A DNA stretch of 64,000 bases from positions 398,619-462,618 of the forward strand of contig NW_003314329.1 of the NCBI RefSeq assembly GCF_000143415.4. Direction: 5' to 3'. Source of the stretch: Selaginella moellendorffii. Lineage: Eukaryota > Streptophyta > Lycopodiopsida > Selaginellales > Selaginellaceae. The first letter of the stretch is position 1; every line of letters starts with the position of its first letter. Below are positions 34,401-44,846 of this stretch, piece by piece. The position numbers and the translations under genes were made by a program. A model generated the notes under the pieces. It searched no databases. It worked only from the letters and a program-made list of their open reading frames with translations, and was not told the origin of the DNA.

Positions 34401-35238
34401 GAAACAAAAGACAAAGTTAAAGTCTCTGAGAGCCAAGAAATAAAAGAGCTCGACACAAACCTCGCCAAAATCCAAACGAGGAGCATCCCCATCTGTAAAT
34501 CTTTCTGCGTACACACAAACAATTGCAAGCTCAGAATTTTTCGAAAGCTCGGAGTTTTTCAAAAGCTCAAGAGAGAAAAACAAAAAAAACTTTACCATCG
34601 AGTCCAAATTGCGAGCTAAGATACGTAGTGTCCTCGATGGTGTCTTGCAAAGTAATCTGCTCACGCGATGTAACATGGTGATCGATGGAACTGCAAAAAA
34701 AATAAAAAGGATAAGAAAACAAGAGTTTTGTACGTTCATTCAGACAAGCAAAGAAAAAAAAACAGATAACCACCTATTTGCAAGGAATAACGCTTCTCGA
34801 TCCGGGAGGAGCTCCAAATCGTCGAGATCGAAAGTTTCCGGCAGCGTGATCGAATGGAAAGGAGCAGTGGCCGCCTCGGGTGGAAGATCAACAGCTCCAG
34901 AGTGAAAGGCCTGCTTGATCTTCACCAAAGCCTCGCTACAGTCGTGGAACAAGTAGTTGACCTTGCGCGAGTAGATTCTCACAACACCCAGCAGCAAGTG
35001 CCCGGACAAGCGCAGCGCGATTGGAACCTCGGGACAAAGAATGGAATCTAGAAAAAAAAAAAAAGAAAAAACTCTCTTTTCAGCAACGAAACAACATCCT
35101 AGATCGTGACTTACCCACAGACACACCGATGTTGGTCTCGGTAACTTGGTTCTTCCGGAGCTTCCGCTCCAGATGAGCAGCAATCCATATGGTACCCAGC
35201 GGTCCCTTCTTGGCTAGGATGAACTGGGAGTAGAACAT
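31476..35238 (-). CDS. RAD21: Cohesin kleisin subunit RAD21/SYN
   Basis: The first exon starts with '[19 protein letters not shown]', the diagnostic Rad21/Rec8 N-terminal domain that binds SMC3. The next exon continues with '[19 protein letters not shown]'. The last exons encode '[16 protein letters not shown]', '[18 protein letters not shown]' and '[11 protein letters not shown]', the Rad21 C-terminal winged-helix domain that binds SMC1. The end is at TGA 31476-31478. The long middle (about 32100-34300) is strongly acidic and rich in Glu, Asp, Pro and Thr, which is usual for plant SYN2-4 and contains likely separase-sensitive, disordered sequence. The protein closes the cohesin ring in the nucleus. 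Introns are short. Which of the plant SYN paralogues it matches best cannot be decided by eye. Confidence 0.93.
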
Positions 35239-35779
35239 CTTGTGGGTCGTGGAATTTGGCCTAGTCCAGCGCGAATTCCTCCGCTCCAAGCTCCATCTCG
35301 CTCATCTAGCTCATCTAGCTCACAGCCTCCAAGCTCGTTCTACCCAAGTTCTCAAGGAGTTCTCACCTCTTTGGCCGGATGGAAGAAACCCTCTCGAGAC
35401 TCGAGAGGAAAAAGAGGAGCCAAAACTCTCTCTTTCTCTCTCGCTCATGGGAATGCGGCCCCTGCGAGTTCGAATTTTGGCCGCCCAAAAACAAATAAAC
35501 TCCCTCCTCGTTGTGCCCTGTCACTCTCTCTCTCTCCCTCGCTTCTCTCTCTCTCTCTCTCTCCAGCGCACTCTTCTAAAAAACCACAGTGTGATGGTAG
35601 AGAGTACCTATAGCACCAGTCCACTACTGTACCCAATGCCCATCCAACCCGGGGCTGCCACGTGCGCGCCACGTCACCGGGTAAAGGGGGCCTGCCTTGC
35701 CTTCAACGTCTGTCTGGTCGTGGTTGGAATCTCCGAGTGACGAGGAAGAATTTCCAGGGGTAATAAACTTGTGTTTTTA
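35239..35779. promoter_or_regulatory. Promoter region between RAD21 and the COMM-domain gene
   Basis: The 541 bp upstream of RAD21 contain no supported gene. A CT microsatellite occupies about 35515-35575 (GA on the RAD21 sense strand). Apparent open frames here come from this simple sequence. Confidence 0.55.
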
Positions 35780-36119
35780 TCATTTCCCTTGGATCTTGGG
35801 TGAAGTGGGTGAATTGGGTGAATCGGGTGAATCTCCTCCTCCTTTTTCTTCTTCTTGTTCTTCTTCTTCTTCTTCTTTTCTAGCGACGCTAGCACAAATG
35901 GCTTCCATGCTCTCGATCAGTGACTCCAGTTCTTGCTTGTCCAGCTCGGCCACAAGAGGGGATTTGTCTGCCAAGGCCATCTCGACGCGCAAGATGCCCT
36001 GTTTGATGCTGCCCACGGCGCTGCTGCTCACCATCCACTGCATTGCAAATGATGAGAACAACTAGAAGCACGCTCTCTCTCACCTTGAGCTTCCAATCGA
36101 AGTCCACTAGAGAATCCAT
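35780..36119 (-). CDS. Small COMM-domain protein, 97 aa
   Basis: Two exons: 36084-36119 encodes 'MDSLVDFDWKLK' and 35780-36037 the rest, with a 46-bp intron. 'LVDFDWKLK...VSSSAVGSIKQGILRVEMALAD' followed by a helix with 'LDKQELESLIESMEAI' follows the COMM domain, which assembles the Commander complex in endosomal sorting. Only the COMM domain and an acidic tail are present, with none of the N-terminal helical domain of animal COMMD proteins. The tail has a Glu run coded by a trinucleotide repeat (about 35847-35880) and ends 'SPDSPNSPTSPKIQGK'. The gene is head to head with the tail-anchored gene at 36264. The COMM assignment rests on motif resemblance. Confidence 0.72.
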
Positions 36120-36130
36120 TTTATAAACTA

Positions 36131-36236
36131 GCCCTAAACCCTTCTTTTTTTGAGAAACCCAGCAAAAACTCTACTAAATCTATAATTCCCCTTTAAAGGG
36201 TCACAGATTTTCCTTTTCACCACTACTATATATATG
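36131..36236. promoter_or_regulatory. Bidirectional promoter with telo-box-like and TATA motifs
   Basis: Only 144 bp separate the COMM-domain start (36119, minus) from the tail-anchored protein start (36264, plus). The interval has 'gccctaaacccttc' at about 36131-36144, which resembles a plant telo-box, and 'actatatatatgc' at about 36225-36237, a TATA motif placed for the plus-strand gene. Confidence 0.5.
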
Positions 36237-36263
36237 CAGATCACTCACACCTAAATCACCAGC

Positions 36264-36731
36264 ATGGAGGTTGTAAGGATTATTGATCCGATTAAGGAGA
36301 AGCTACGGACAATTCATTTGGAGCAGCAGAGGAGGGCTAAGCATGACAGGTACATGGAGGAGGTATCTGAGGATCACGACTACTGCTGGGGGGAGATCCC
36401 AGAGCCTGAAAGGGTCAGGATTCCATACCTTCCTCTAATAAATTTCAGGGAGCCTACCAAATCCAAAGCAAGCCAGGTAAAATCGCACAAGGATGCAAAT
36501 CCATTTGAGACTTTGGATGGTCTTGAAGAAGATATCGATGATGTTGGCAACAAAGATCCAAAGGAAAAAAAGAGGAGGAAAAGGCACCCAAGAAAGAAGA
36601 ATAAAGGTCAACCAATTCCACCAGTCAATCAATCAATCATCCATGAGCCAGTCAAGACCATACATTGGGGAAGGATCGTTCAAGGGATCCTTTTGATGAT
36701 CTTTTTGTACGCTGTCCTTTTCTTTTGCTGA
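36264..36731 (+). CDS. Unrecognised protein with C-terminal membrane segment, 155 aa
   Basis: I do not recognise a family. The N-terminal 60 residues are charged and probably helical ('IIDPIKEKLRTIHLEQQRR'). A middle acidic segment ('GLEEDIDDVGNKD') is followed by a very basic one ('KEKKRRKRHPRKKNKG'), and the last 20 residues are hydrophobic ('GRIVQGILLMIFLYAVLFFC'). The arrangement fits a tail-anchored membrane protein with its bulk in the cytosol. The frame is uninterrupted, has a TATA motif 28 bp upstream and sits in a divergent pair with the COMM-domain gene, which argues that it is real. Confidence 0.6.
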   Translation: MEVVRIIDPIKEKLRTIHLEQQRRAKHDRYMEEVSEDHDYCWGEIPEPERVRIPYLPLINFREPTKSKASQVKSHKDANPFETLDGLEEDIDDVGNKDPKEKKRRKRHPRKKNKGQPIPPVNQSIIHEPVKTIHWGRIVQGILLMIFLYAVLFFC

Positions 36732-36852
36732 AAGTTCCAATCTTGTAACTTATGAAAAATTCATCTTGAATCTATATGTCGAAGAGATATTGCCCCGTTT
36801 CTAATGTTTTGCTTGTGCCTTCTGTTGTAAAAGTTTAGTTTTTAGATTATAT

Positions 36853-39404
36853 TCATGTTCTTATTCTCTTCCCAGGATGGCTGCTTTCTTCGGCAACAAT
36901 GTCACCGTCTTCATGCAACCCCCCTTTTTCTCTCTTCTTCTTCTCCATTATCTGAGTTATCTTGTGTAGCTCGTTGTTGAGCTTCTGATCCTTGTTTTGC
37001 TTCCGCGTCTTCCTCCCATCTTGCATCTTGACACCAAACTGATAAGCGGCTTTTGGAGTGGCTTCTTTCTGGTCGTTGTATTTTCCCCACTCTTCCTCTG
37101 TCTCAAAGTCCCAGCGATGCAATCGCCCTTTAGCCTGGCGAAGAACACAGTTAAAAGTAAACAAGACGAAGAAAATCTGCGTACCCTGCCACCGACGTCC
37201 ATTTTCGTGAGGTCCGCGTCTTCATCGCTGTCAACTATCTCTCTGTTGTATTCCTGGTAGCCTGGGTAACACTCCGAGTAGCTCTCTGACACAAAGTTTG
37301 GATCTTTCTCGCGAGAATCAAGCTCCCTTCGCTGACGGAGCCTTTGATCGTCGCGCTTGAACACCGAACTCATGCCTCTGTCCTTCTCTTCCTGCGTCAT
37401 GCACAGAGGATCCTTTGGTGCAACAGGAGCAATGGCTGCTGCTGGAACGCTTGCATTTCCCTCCACGCTAAGCTGATTGGCGTAGTATTCATAAGAAGGA
37501 TCGTCTGGAGGAGGAGGAAGGTAATCTTGCCACTCACTACCGAACTGAGGCATCGCAGGACCTTGCATTGGAGCCTGATTCAAAAATTGGAAGGTAAACA
37601 AAAAACAGTCAGTTGTCTTCCAAGACTTATAGCTAGAAGGCTTGCCTGTTCCCAGTCTTCATGTGATCTTTGCTCCTCATGAAAGTATGAAGCGCCACCA
37701 TTTCCATCCCGTCGTGGAGACTCCTCCATGTCCTCGGATCGAGGGCTGCCGTCTATAGTTACTACGTAGTCTGTGCCAGCGTCTGCAAATATGTCGTCTT
37801 CAGCCACTCGAGGCTTTGGTGCTTCCTCTTCGACGGCGGCATCGTCTGTGTCTGAAGGCCTGTCCTTTACTACTTCATCATCATGCGTCTCTGGTTGTTT
37901 GACGTCAATCGGTGCTACCAGTGCCGCCGCTTCTTTTGCAGTGCCTGGTGAACGTCAAACAAGTCGGTCGAAACTCTTTAAAAGAGCGAATCATACAACG
38001 TACCTTTTGTGTCGGACTTATCTCTCCTCTTTTTCTTAGAGGTCTGGAGTACAAATGTTAGAGATAGTCTAAGAAAATCAAGCACAAACTCTCTCACCTT
38101 ACCGGAAGCTCCCAGCTTCAAATAAGCCATGATTTTGGCTATCCTGTCTAAAACAGCCACATCAACTCCCACAGTCACAAACTCCTGCATGAAAACCAGC
38201 ACTGTAAATACAACTGCGGCTTATTTTTTTGCTTACCTCGGGTGTAGGACAGTCATCTTTGCTTCGGTACACGGTGGTAGGGATATGGTGTGACATTTCT
38301 TCCTGTAGTCTCAAAAAAATTTAGAAATTACCAGACAAACTTAAAAGCCTACCATGTCGAACGCGTAGGCCATCCGACCCGGAAGAAACATGTCGCTTGT
38401 TTTGCTCAACGTTGGAGGCTTGACCAACCATTTGTATATCACCTGCGAGAACACTTTAGATTCAAAACTAAACACAACGCACAAACCTCTCACCCTGGCA
38501 ACTGGAGTATTGAACTTGATTGGTTCGTCCTCGCTCTTGCTGACCCTGAAAATAAAAAACATGCGCTCTCAGAAAACACAAGAAAAGAGTAGGTTTTGCA
38601 CCTTATTTCTTCCTCAGGCTCCTCCAACTCTTCGGGTTTCTTATCAATCTCACTCCGGACTTTGTTTAGGAGGGCGTAGTCTAGCCCCTTTACCAGGTGC
38701 GTGTGCTCGACATCACCTGTGTTACTAGAGCCAATTCATAAATCTATGAAATGGTAAGCTTACCTCCAAGGTACTTGCTGTTGGCTATGGATATCTTCTT
38801 TTGTATTTCAGCTGCCCTGCAGGGAGAATAGAAAAACACCACCATAAACGATTTTCCACGTGAGAAAGAATTACTTCACTGTAAGTCGACAGCTCCCGGA
38901 GGAGCTACAGCGTGTAAGGTGCTGATTCCAGACGCTGCAGCCATAAGTTCGTAGTCTGGATTTTGATCCTCGCGCCGCTCTTTAGCACGATCGCGATATT
39001 TTGGCAAATCATCCTCTTCGTCGACTTTGGTCGGTTTCTTCTCCTCTCTAAGACAATGAACTCGCATAAGCAAAGAGAACAAAAGAAAAAGAACAAAAGA
39101 AACGCTCACTCTTTGGGCTTGGGCGGTCGAAACTTTCGGGCAGGACGCTTTGCGCTCTCATCGGCATTCTTCCTGGACGAAATTTCACTTGAGACTATTC
39201 ACCAGTGTAATGTAGCCTATACACTTACTTCTTAGGGCGTTGATCCTTGGAGCTCTCATCCGGTGGAGCTCGCCGCGGCGTCTCCATGACCATCCGCCGG
39301 AAATCCGCATTGGAGAGATTCTCTTGGCGCGACGATGATCCGCCATCGTTCCGGCGCCGCGGAGGAGGAGGCAGCGGATTGGAAGTGGGCGTCTCCACAA
39401 CCAT
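36853..39404 (-). CDS. SMU2: Splicing factor RED / SMU2
   Basis: Exons on the minus strand spell the RED/IK family. After an N-terminal Pro/Arg-rich part ('MVVETPTSNPLPPPP') comes the signature 'LPKYRDRAKERREDQNPDYE'. It continues with 'AAEIQKKISIANSKYLGG' and 'VEHTHLVKGLDYALLNKVR', then 'DMFLPGRMAYAFDM'. The C-terminal RED region has 'SYSECYPGYQEYN', 'RLHRWDFETEEEWGKYNDQK' and 'NELHKITQIMEKKK'. RED/SMU2 works with SMU1 in the spliceosome B complex and affects splice-site choice. The stop is TGA at 36853-36855 and the start ATG at 39404. Introns are around 50 bp. The gene begins only 63 bp after the NRAMP stop on the same strand. Confidence 0.93.
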
Positions 39405-39467
39405 GGCGAAAACAAAAGAAATAGGGTTCTTCGTCTACCATGTTGAATTAATTAATACTAAAGAGGG

Positions 39468-41817
39468 TTAATTAACAACGACGCTCTCTTTGTCGACAAA
39501 ACCATCTTGTTCCTCCTCCACGCTGCTCGAGAGCCTGTACGTTCCTTCGTTATCCTTGCGAAAGGCCAGATACGCGGCTAGCAGCGCATAAGCGAGCAAT
39601 GCCAAGAAACCAGCAATCCCCAGAAGAGCAATGTGTAGTCTCCGCAGTCTAGATCTTTGCAGCCACTTGATAAAATTGCTGGCCAGGTAGAACAAATTCA
39701 CCAGAATGATGCTCGATCCGATCACCCAAGTCAATATTGTCACCTGTAGCGGCATTGTCAAGTTTCCACACAAACTCGAGACTAGAAAATCGTAAAAGTA
39801 CCTTTCTGTGGTTGACATGCGGACCCATCTTTCCTGGATTGCTTGTGAACTTGAGCAGTGGTATGAGTGCAAACGGTAGCTCGAAAGAAAGAATCATCTG
39901 CAGCAACCAAAGCTTTGTCAAGCCACGAAAAGTTATGCAAACTTTCGATGATGGTTACCGAGGATATTATGATAAGCTGTCCGGCACCAGATGATCCGCC
40001 GAGTAGAGCCACAACTAGACTTGGAACAATTGCAACGCATCTTGTCAACAAGTTCCTAATCCACTGCTCAAACCGGAGCTCCAAAAATCCCTGAAAGAGC
40101 ACAATTATTCGAGGGAATCACACCAGGCAGCAAAAAACCAACCTGCATGACATACTGCCCAGCAAATGTCCCAGTAATTGTCGAGCTTTGGCCTGACGCA
40201 AGCAAAGCGATTCCGAACAAAACCCCGCTCCAGCTCCCAAGGACATGCTAAGAAGTTCCTAGGTGAGAACACAGCAATTGTATACGTATGGTTGTCTCAC
40301 CTTTAAAAGGAAAGAAGCACGATTCAAGTCTAAGTTACTGCATCGATCCGCATCATCTACTGAGAGTTGAGAGTCGCTACAAACCGCTCCACTGACAGCT
40401 ACAACTGCCAGATTGATGGCAAAAGACACGAGCAATGCGAAACAGCATTCGATTAAATTGTACCTGCACCCATCCTGATACCACCACCGAGACACCACAT
40501 GAATTCACACTGAATACAAAGACATATAGAACTTTACCCGGATTCCTTCCATTGTCTGAGGAGTCGATCTTGTGAGCACGAGAGCTGAATGCAAAAACAA
40601 GTTATGCCTGCAGACAAAAAGAGTCAGAACTTATCCACAACGTAAACAAAGCAGTATACTTACGGCATAACCATGGCACCAAAGAGGGAGATGGCTATCC
40701 CTGCTGCTCCATTTCCACTTAATCTAGGAATAAACAGTCCCTTCATCAACTCCACAGGAGAGGGACGCGCATTGAACATCTCCACGAAGAAACAGCTAGC
40801 TATCGTAAACACCAAAATCGATATGAAGATCTCGAGCTTGCGAATCTGAGGAGAGAACAGCAGAGCTGAGCTTTATCCAAGTACAATAGCCTGAAGAAAA
40901 AACGAGAAGCGTACCCCGTATTGCTGCAAAGCAAGAAAAAGAAGCGTGCTCAATCCGGTAAGTACGACTCCAATCCATAATTGAAGGCCAAAGAGCATGT
41001 TGAGAGCATACGCCGTCCCAATCACTGGCATCAAACAGAAAAACGTTAAGATCAAGCAGCTACAAGATAAAAGTTTTAACACCTTCGGGAATATCACTGG
41101 CGACAATAGCAATCTCAGCTAAAAACCACAGCACTAGATTCACCTTGGGTGGATACTCCAAGCGACAATGCTGTGCCAGATGCTTCTCTGCACATCCAAA
41201 AACGGTGTGTTAGTCCTTGCAAGGACTCCTCGCCTCAAGAGAAAATTAAATACCAAGCTAACCAGTTACAACTCCCAGATTGGCAGCAAGAGACTGTATC
41301 AATGCACCGGAGACGGTCGCAAGAAGAAGAACCCACAGCAGCTGTGAGAACAAACATTGTGAGAATTTTTACTGGAAGAGCAGGAGAAGTTCCTGAATCT
41401 CACCTCATACTTGAACTGTGCTCCAGCTTGGAGATCGCTCTCGACTAGAACAAACAAAGACAAACACAGAGAATTTTAGAAATGAAAATCATATCACAAA
41501 GAAAGATCAAACAGCCTGTAGCTCACGCTCTCGATTCAAAGAGCTCTCGTTAAGACTTACAATTCCCGGGATCCATGTATGCAATCGCGACGAGGAAGCC
41601 AGGGCCGACATAAGCCATGAGCTTCTTCCATCCTCGCGCCTTTGGACACGAATCAGCAGCTAGAAGAGAAGCATCGAGAGAGGTCGCTCACCTGTGGCAC
41701 GGACACCTGATTCACAGCCAAATCGTCCTTGCTGCCGTCGCTCAGCGGCGAAATCTTCTGGTATTTGCCGATTCCTCGCGCGGCGCCATCGCTCTTCTCC
41801 GTCTCTAAGCTATTCAT
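39468..41817 (-). CDS. NRAMP divalent metal transporter
   Basis: The conserved first helix with the metal-binding motif 'IAYMDPGN' is coded near 41580. The family transport signature '[18 protein letters not shown]' is coded near 40150-40185. Other helices include '[18 protein letters not shown]', '[17 protein letters not shown]' and '[18 protein letters not shown]'. The protein ends with a hydrophobic helix and a short acidic tail ('[18 protein letters not shown]'). NRAMPs carry Mn, Fe and other divalent metals with protons across plasma or vacuolar membranes. It is a plain NRAMP, without the long C-terminal domain of EIN2. Many exons with introns of about 50-70 bp. The start is 34 bp from the divergent zinc-ribbon gene, so both share a minimal promoter. 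Confidence 0.93.
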
Positions 41818-41851
41818 CTAGGCTATGACTTTAGGGCACCGGGGAGAGGGA

Positions 41852-42632
41852 ATGGACAAGGAGGCTCTCAGGCAGCGCCTCGAGCAGGCAATCCAGGGCG
41901 TGGCAGTGGGGCAAGATTCATCGCCAGATCGCCTCCAGACGCTCCAGGATCTGGTGTCGCAGGGATCTGGATCGAGCGCCGGCTGCTCCAAGTGCTCCGC
42001 GCGAATATTTCCTCGCGCGCGCATCTGCTTCGTGTGTGGATCTCAGATCCCGGGCCGCCAGCAGCAGGAGCACAAGCGGCAGCCATTCGAATTCGAGAAA
42101 TCGGTTGCTTTCGCGCGATTCTTGCAATCTTTGAGCTCGGATCCCTCGGTATGTTAATTCCAGTGCCAGCATTCTTGCATCTACTAGTTGGAAGGGAAAG
42201 AGAAGAAGCTACACGTACGTAGCTCGTGTGAGATCACTTTTTTTTTCTCGCGTCGACAACAGGAGAGATCTTTCTATCGTCGTGTGTGAGCATTTGGAAT
42301 CCTTTCTGAGATCGAACTGAGGTGGTCGTGGCTTTTGGCGACAGATCGAACACCCTTCATCTTTTTCTACACCTGGACAAAGTGCTGAGATTCTCCGTGA
42401 GCCAGTTTTGGATGGAGAACACGAATCTTTGGGCTCGTTTGCAAGCTCCAAAAGGTATCGATATCGTGTTTTGTTCTAGTGCTCTTACTGATAAGCAAAA
42501 CTTTCTGGAACCAGTGCTAGCAATGGGCCAGCAGCCGAGGATCCAGTGAACGATCTCTTGTCACAAATGGGCGATTTGTCATTCATGCTAGCCGATCGTC
42601 TCGTAGTTCCGGTTGGAGGTAGCGGAGCGTAG
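41852..42632 (+). CDS. Small plant zinc-ribbon protein (DUF7815-like), 174 aa
   Basis: Three exons: 41852-42148, 42345-42454 and 42515-42632, with gt-ag introns and matching phases. A CxxC...CxxC ribbon ('CSKCSARIFPRARICFVCG') is followed by 'FEFEKSVAFARFLQSL', as in the plant DUF7815 group. The spliced C-terminus reads 'NDLLSQMGDLSFMLADR'. An upstream in-frame ATG at 41825 exists, but the one at 41852 ('MDKEALRQRLEQA') fits the family start and leaves slightly more room for a promoter. Function unknown. The gene is squeezed between the divergent NRAMP start (41817) and the convergent PARN stop (42666). Family call is from memory of the pattern and only moderately sure; the exon structure is firmer. 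Confidence 0.68.
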
Positions 42633-42665
42633 CAAGAGAGAGGAAAAAAAAAACGATCCTGGCTT

Positions 42666-44757
42666 TCATAATCGCGGTCGCTTCCTCGAGCTACTACTTT
42701 CAGCTTGAAGATGCATCGAAGTGACTGCGTCCGTGAGCTTTGCCGTTGACAGTGGCGACTCGCAAAGCTTCTCAAAGAACTCATATCGGGCAATCTTCCA
42801 GCCGCGTGCAACCAGGCCGCTAACATCGCACACGCCAACCTTGTCGTGGTGACCGGAGCATTCGAAGGCTTGCACCAGGGATTCTAGGGACTCCTTCCTC
42901 CGGAAAACCACAAACGCGGAGCTCTCATCGATGCGCACGACTTCTACATGCGGTGGTGATTTAGCGGTAAAGCAGGCTTTCACGTCAGCTTCCAAGCTTC
43001 GACTGTCAACTTCCAAGCTTCGAGTGGAACCGGAGCCCCACATCAGTGCCACACTCTTGGCCTTCTCACGCTCGATGGATCGAGAAGACTTGAGTGACCT
43101 GGGACCAGTTGCTTCCTGGCCAGTCGAAAGATCGAGGACAAAGTGCCCTCGCCAACCAAGGTACAAGTGATTTGCGTGGCTCCCAAGGCCTGATCTTTCT
43201 TCCTCGCCCTCTTTTGCTTGCTCGCAGAGTGAAGGCAAGTTCGCGGGATCCATCTTCATAAACTGGCAGATGTTGGCAAAGACTGCCGCCGTCATGTAAG
43301 CATCATAGCCGGCCTCGTGCTTCATCTCTGTCCCATCGTACCTGCAAAGGCTGGAGCTTCCAAACTCGATCTGGACTTTGTTTGGCAGCTTTCCCACGTT
43401 TGAGAACACCGGGCCTAAGGTTGTGCCGCCTTTCCCAAGCATTTCTTGAGCCGCCGAGTCCGCTTTCAGCAAGTACTTGGTGTCGAAGATGCAAGGGAAA
43501 TGCTGGTGGATGGACGAGCAGAATTCGGAGCAGCTCAAAGGAAGAGTTGCGAAGAATTTGTTGTAAATATGAGCAATATCTGGAGAACAGTGTTGTAAGT
43601 TTTGGCCAAGAAATGATTGAAAGGTTGGTTACCAAGAAAGCAATTGTGTCCGACCACTGGCTTCTTCGACTCCACTAGAGCATCAATAAGTTGACGAAAT
43701 CCTATTGCATCCATGATCTGGTTTTCCAATCTCGACCTTCTATCCTTTTCCCATTGACCCTGCAAGGAAGAGAACGCTCAAAACACGACCCGAGTGAAGA
43801 AGAAAAAGAATCTGCAGTTCACTCACCACTAAGAGCGCCCTCTCCTTCACAGATCGAGGAAACAGAATTTTCACTTTCTTTGCACCATCCTCCGTAAAAG
43901 GAACGAGATCTTGGAAGCTCTTTCGCAAAACCTGACGAAGAAATGGATAGTGACTGTAGAAAACGTGAAAACAAGCACGAAACTTACCTGGTGAACGAGG
44001 TTGGCTTCATGGTTACCAGCAACTTCCACAACGAGGCACAGCCGCTCCTCAGGTTCGTGAGCATCCTTTTCTCTTTGCAGCACTTTGTCACGCCATTCCC
44101 CGGCTTGGACTCGCACGCTCTCGCTAAAGATAACGTCCGCTGTTCTATTGAGTGGAATCTCCAGTGCCGAGAAGCTCTCAAGCTCGCGTGGTGCTCCATC
44201 CGCATCCGTCAACTTCAGTTTATGTCTAGCGAGTTTCTCCTGCTCGTGAGATAGATAAGAAATTCCTGGATCGCAGAGTTATCAGCTATGGAAGAAGAGA
44301 AAAAGAAAAAGCTCACCGTCGTAAATGCAGGCATTGAAATCAAACTGGTGCTTCGCAAGAAACTCGAGTGAAGTCGCCTGGCACAAGAAATCTCTCGCGG
44401 GCATCTCGATTTGGAGCTCGTGACGCGGGAACAAACAAAAGTTATAGCTGCATTGGAAGAAAAAGTAGAAATTCACCTCAAAGATCACACTAAAACTCAC
44501 GGATAGGCGATGAATTTCCCACCGGCAGCATCCCACAAGACCGGGCAGAGGCCAAACTGGATCATCGCAAATTTCTCGGCCGAGTCGCGAAGATTGAGGT
44601 AGCGAGTGTGGAGATTGTCCACCTCTGTGGCGCCGCGCCATGGCGTCGTCTGGACGCCGGTCAGCTCCAGATCCACAGCCACAAATGCCGCCTGGCGGAT
44701 GTGAGCCCTAGCCTCGACTAGCGCCTCCTCCCAATTGCTCCGCGTCACGAACGCCAT
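42666..44757 (-). CDS. PARN: Poly(A)-specific ribonuclease PARN
   Basis: The first exon reads 'MAFVTRSNWEEAL...FVAVDLELTG'; the Asp and Glu at residues 29 and 31 are the first two catalytic acids of the DEDDh nucleases. Later exons give 'ATEVDNLHTRYLNLRDSA', 'PVVGHNCFLD' (third acid) and 'HEAGYDAYMTAAVF' (His and fourth acid), so the active site is complete. The last exon has a weak RNA-recognition-like segment ('VVRIDESSAFVVFRRKE') and a basic tail 'SSSRKRPRL'. PARN shortens poly(A) tails; the Arabidopsis relative (AHG2) acts on mitochondrial mRNA. Exons are split by introns of about 50-70 bp. The stop lies 33 bp from the stop of the opposing zinc-ribbon gene. Confidence 0.93.
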
Positions 44758-44815
44758 GGATGGATCTCACGGCTGCCCTAGAAATAGATCCCATTCCAAA
44801 ATGATTTAAAATTTA

Positions 44816-44846
44816 AAACCTTTTAAACCCTAAACCCTAGACCCTA
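44816..44846 (-). promoter_or_regulatory. Tandem telo-boxes upstream of PARN
   Basis: The plus strand reads 'taaaccctaaaccctagacc' near 44825. Repeats of AAACCCTA are common promoter elements of plant housekeeping and translation genes. They lie 60-90 bp before the PARN start codon and directly after the PPR stop, in an 86-bp intergenic space. Confidence 0.55.
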
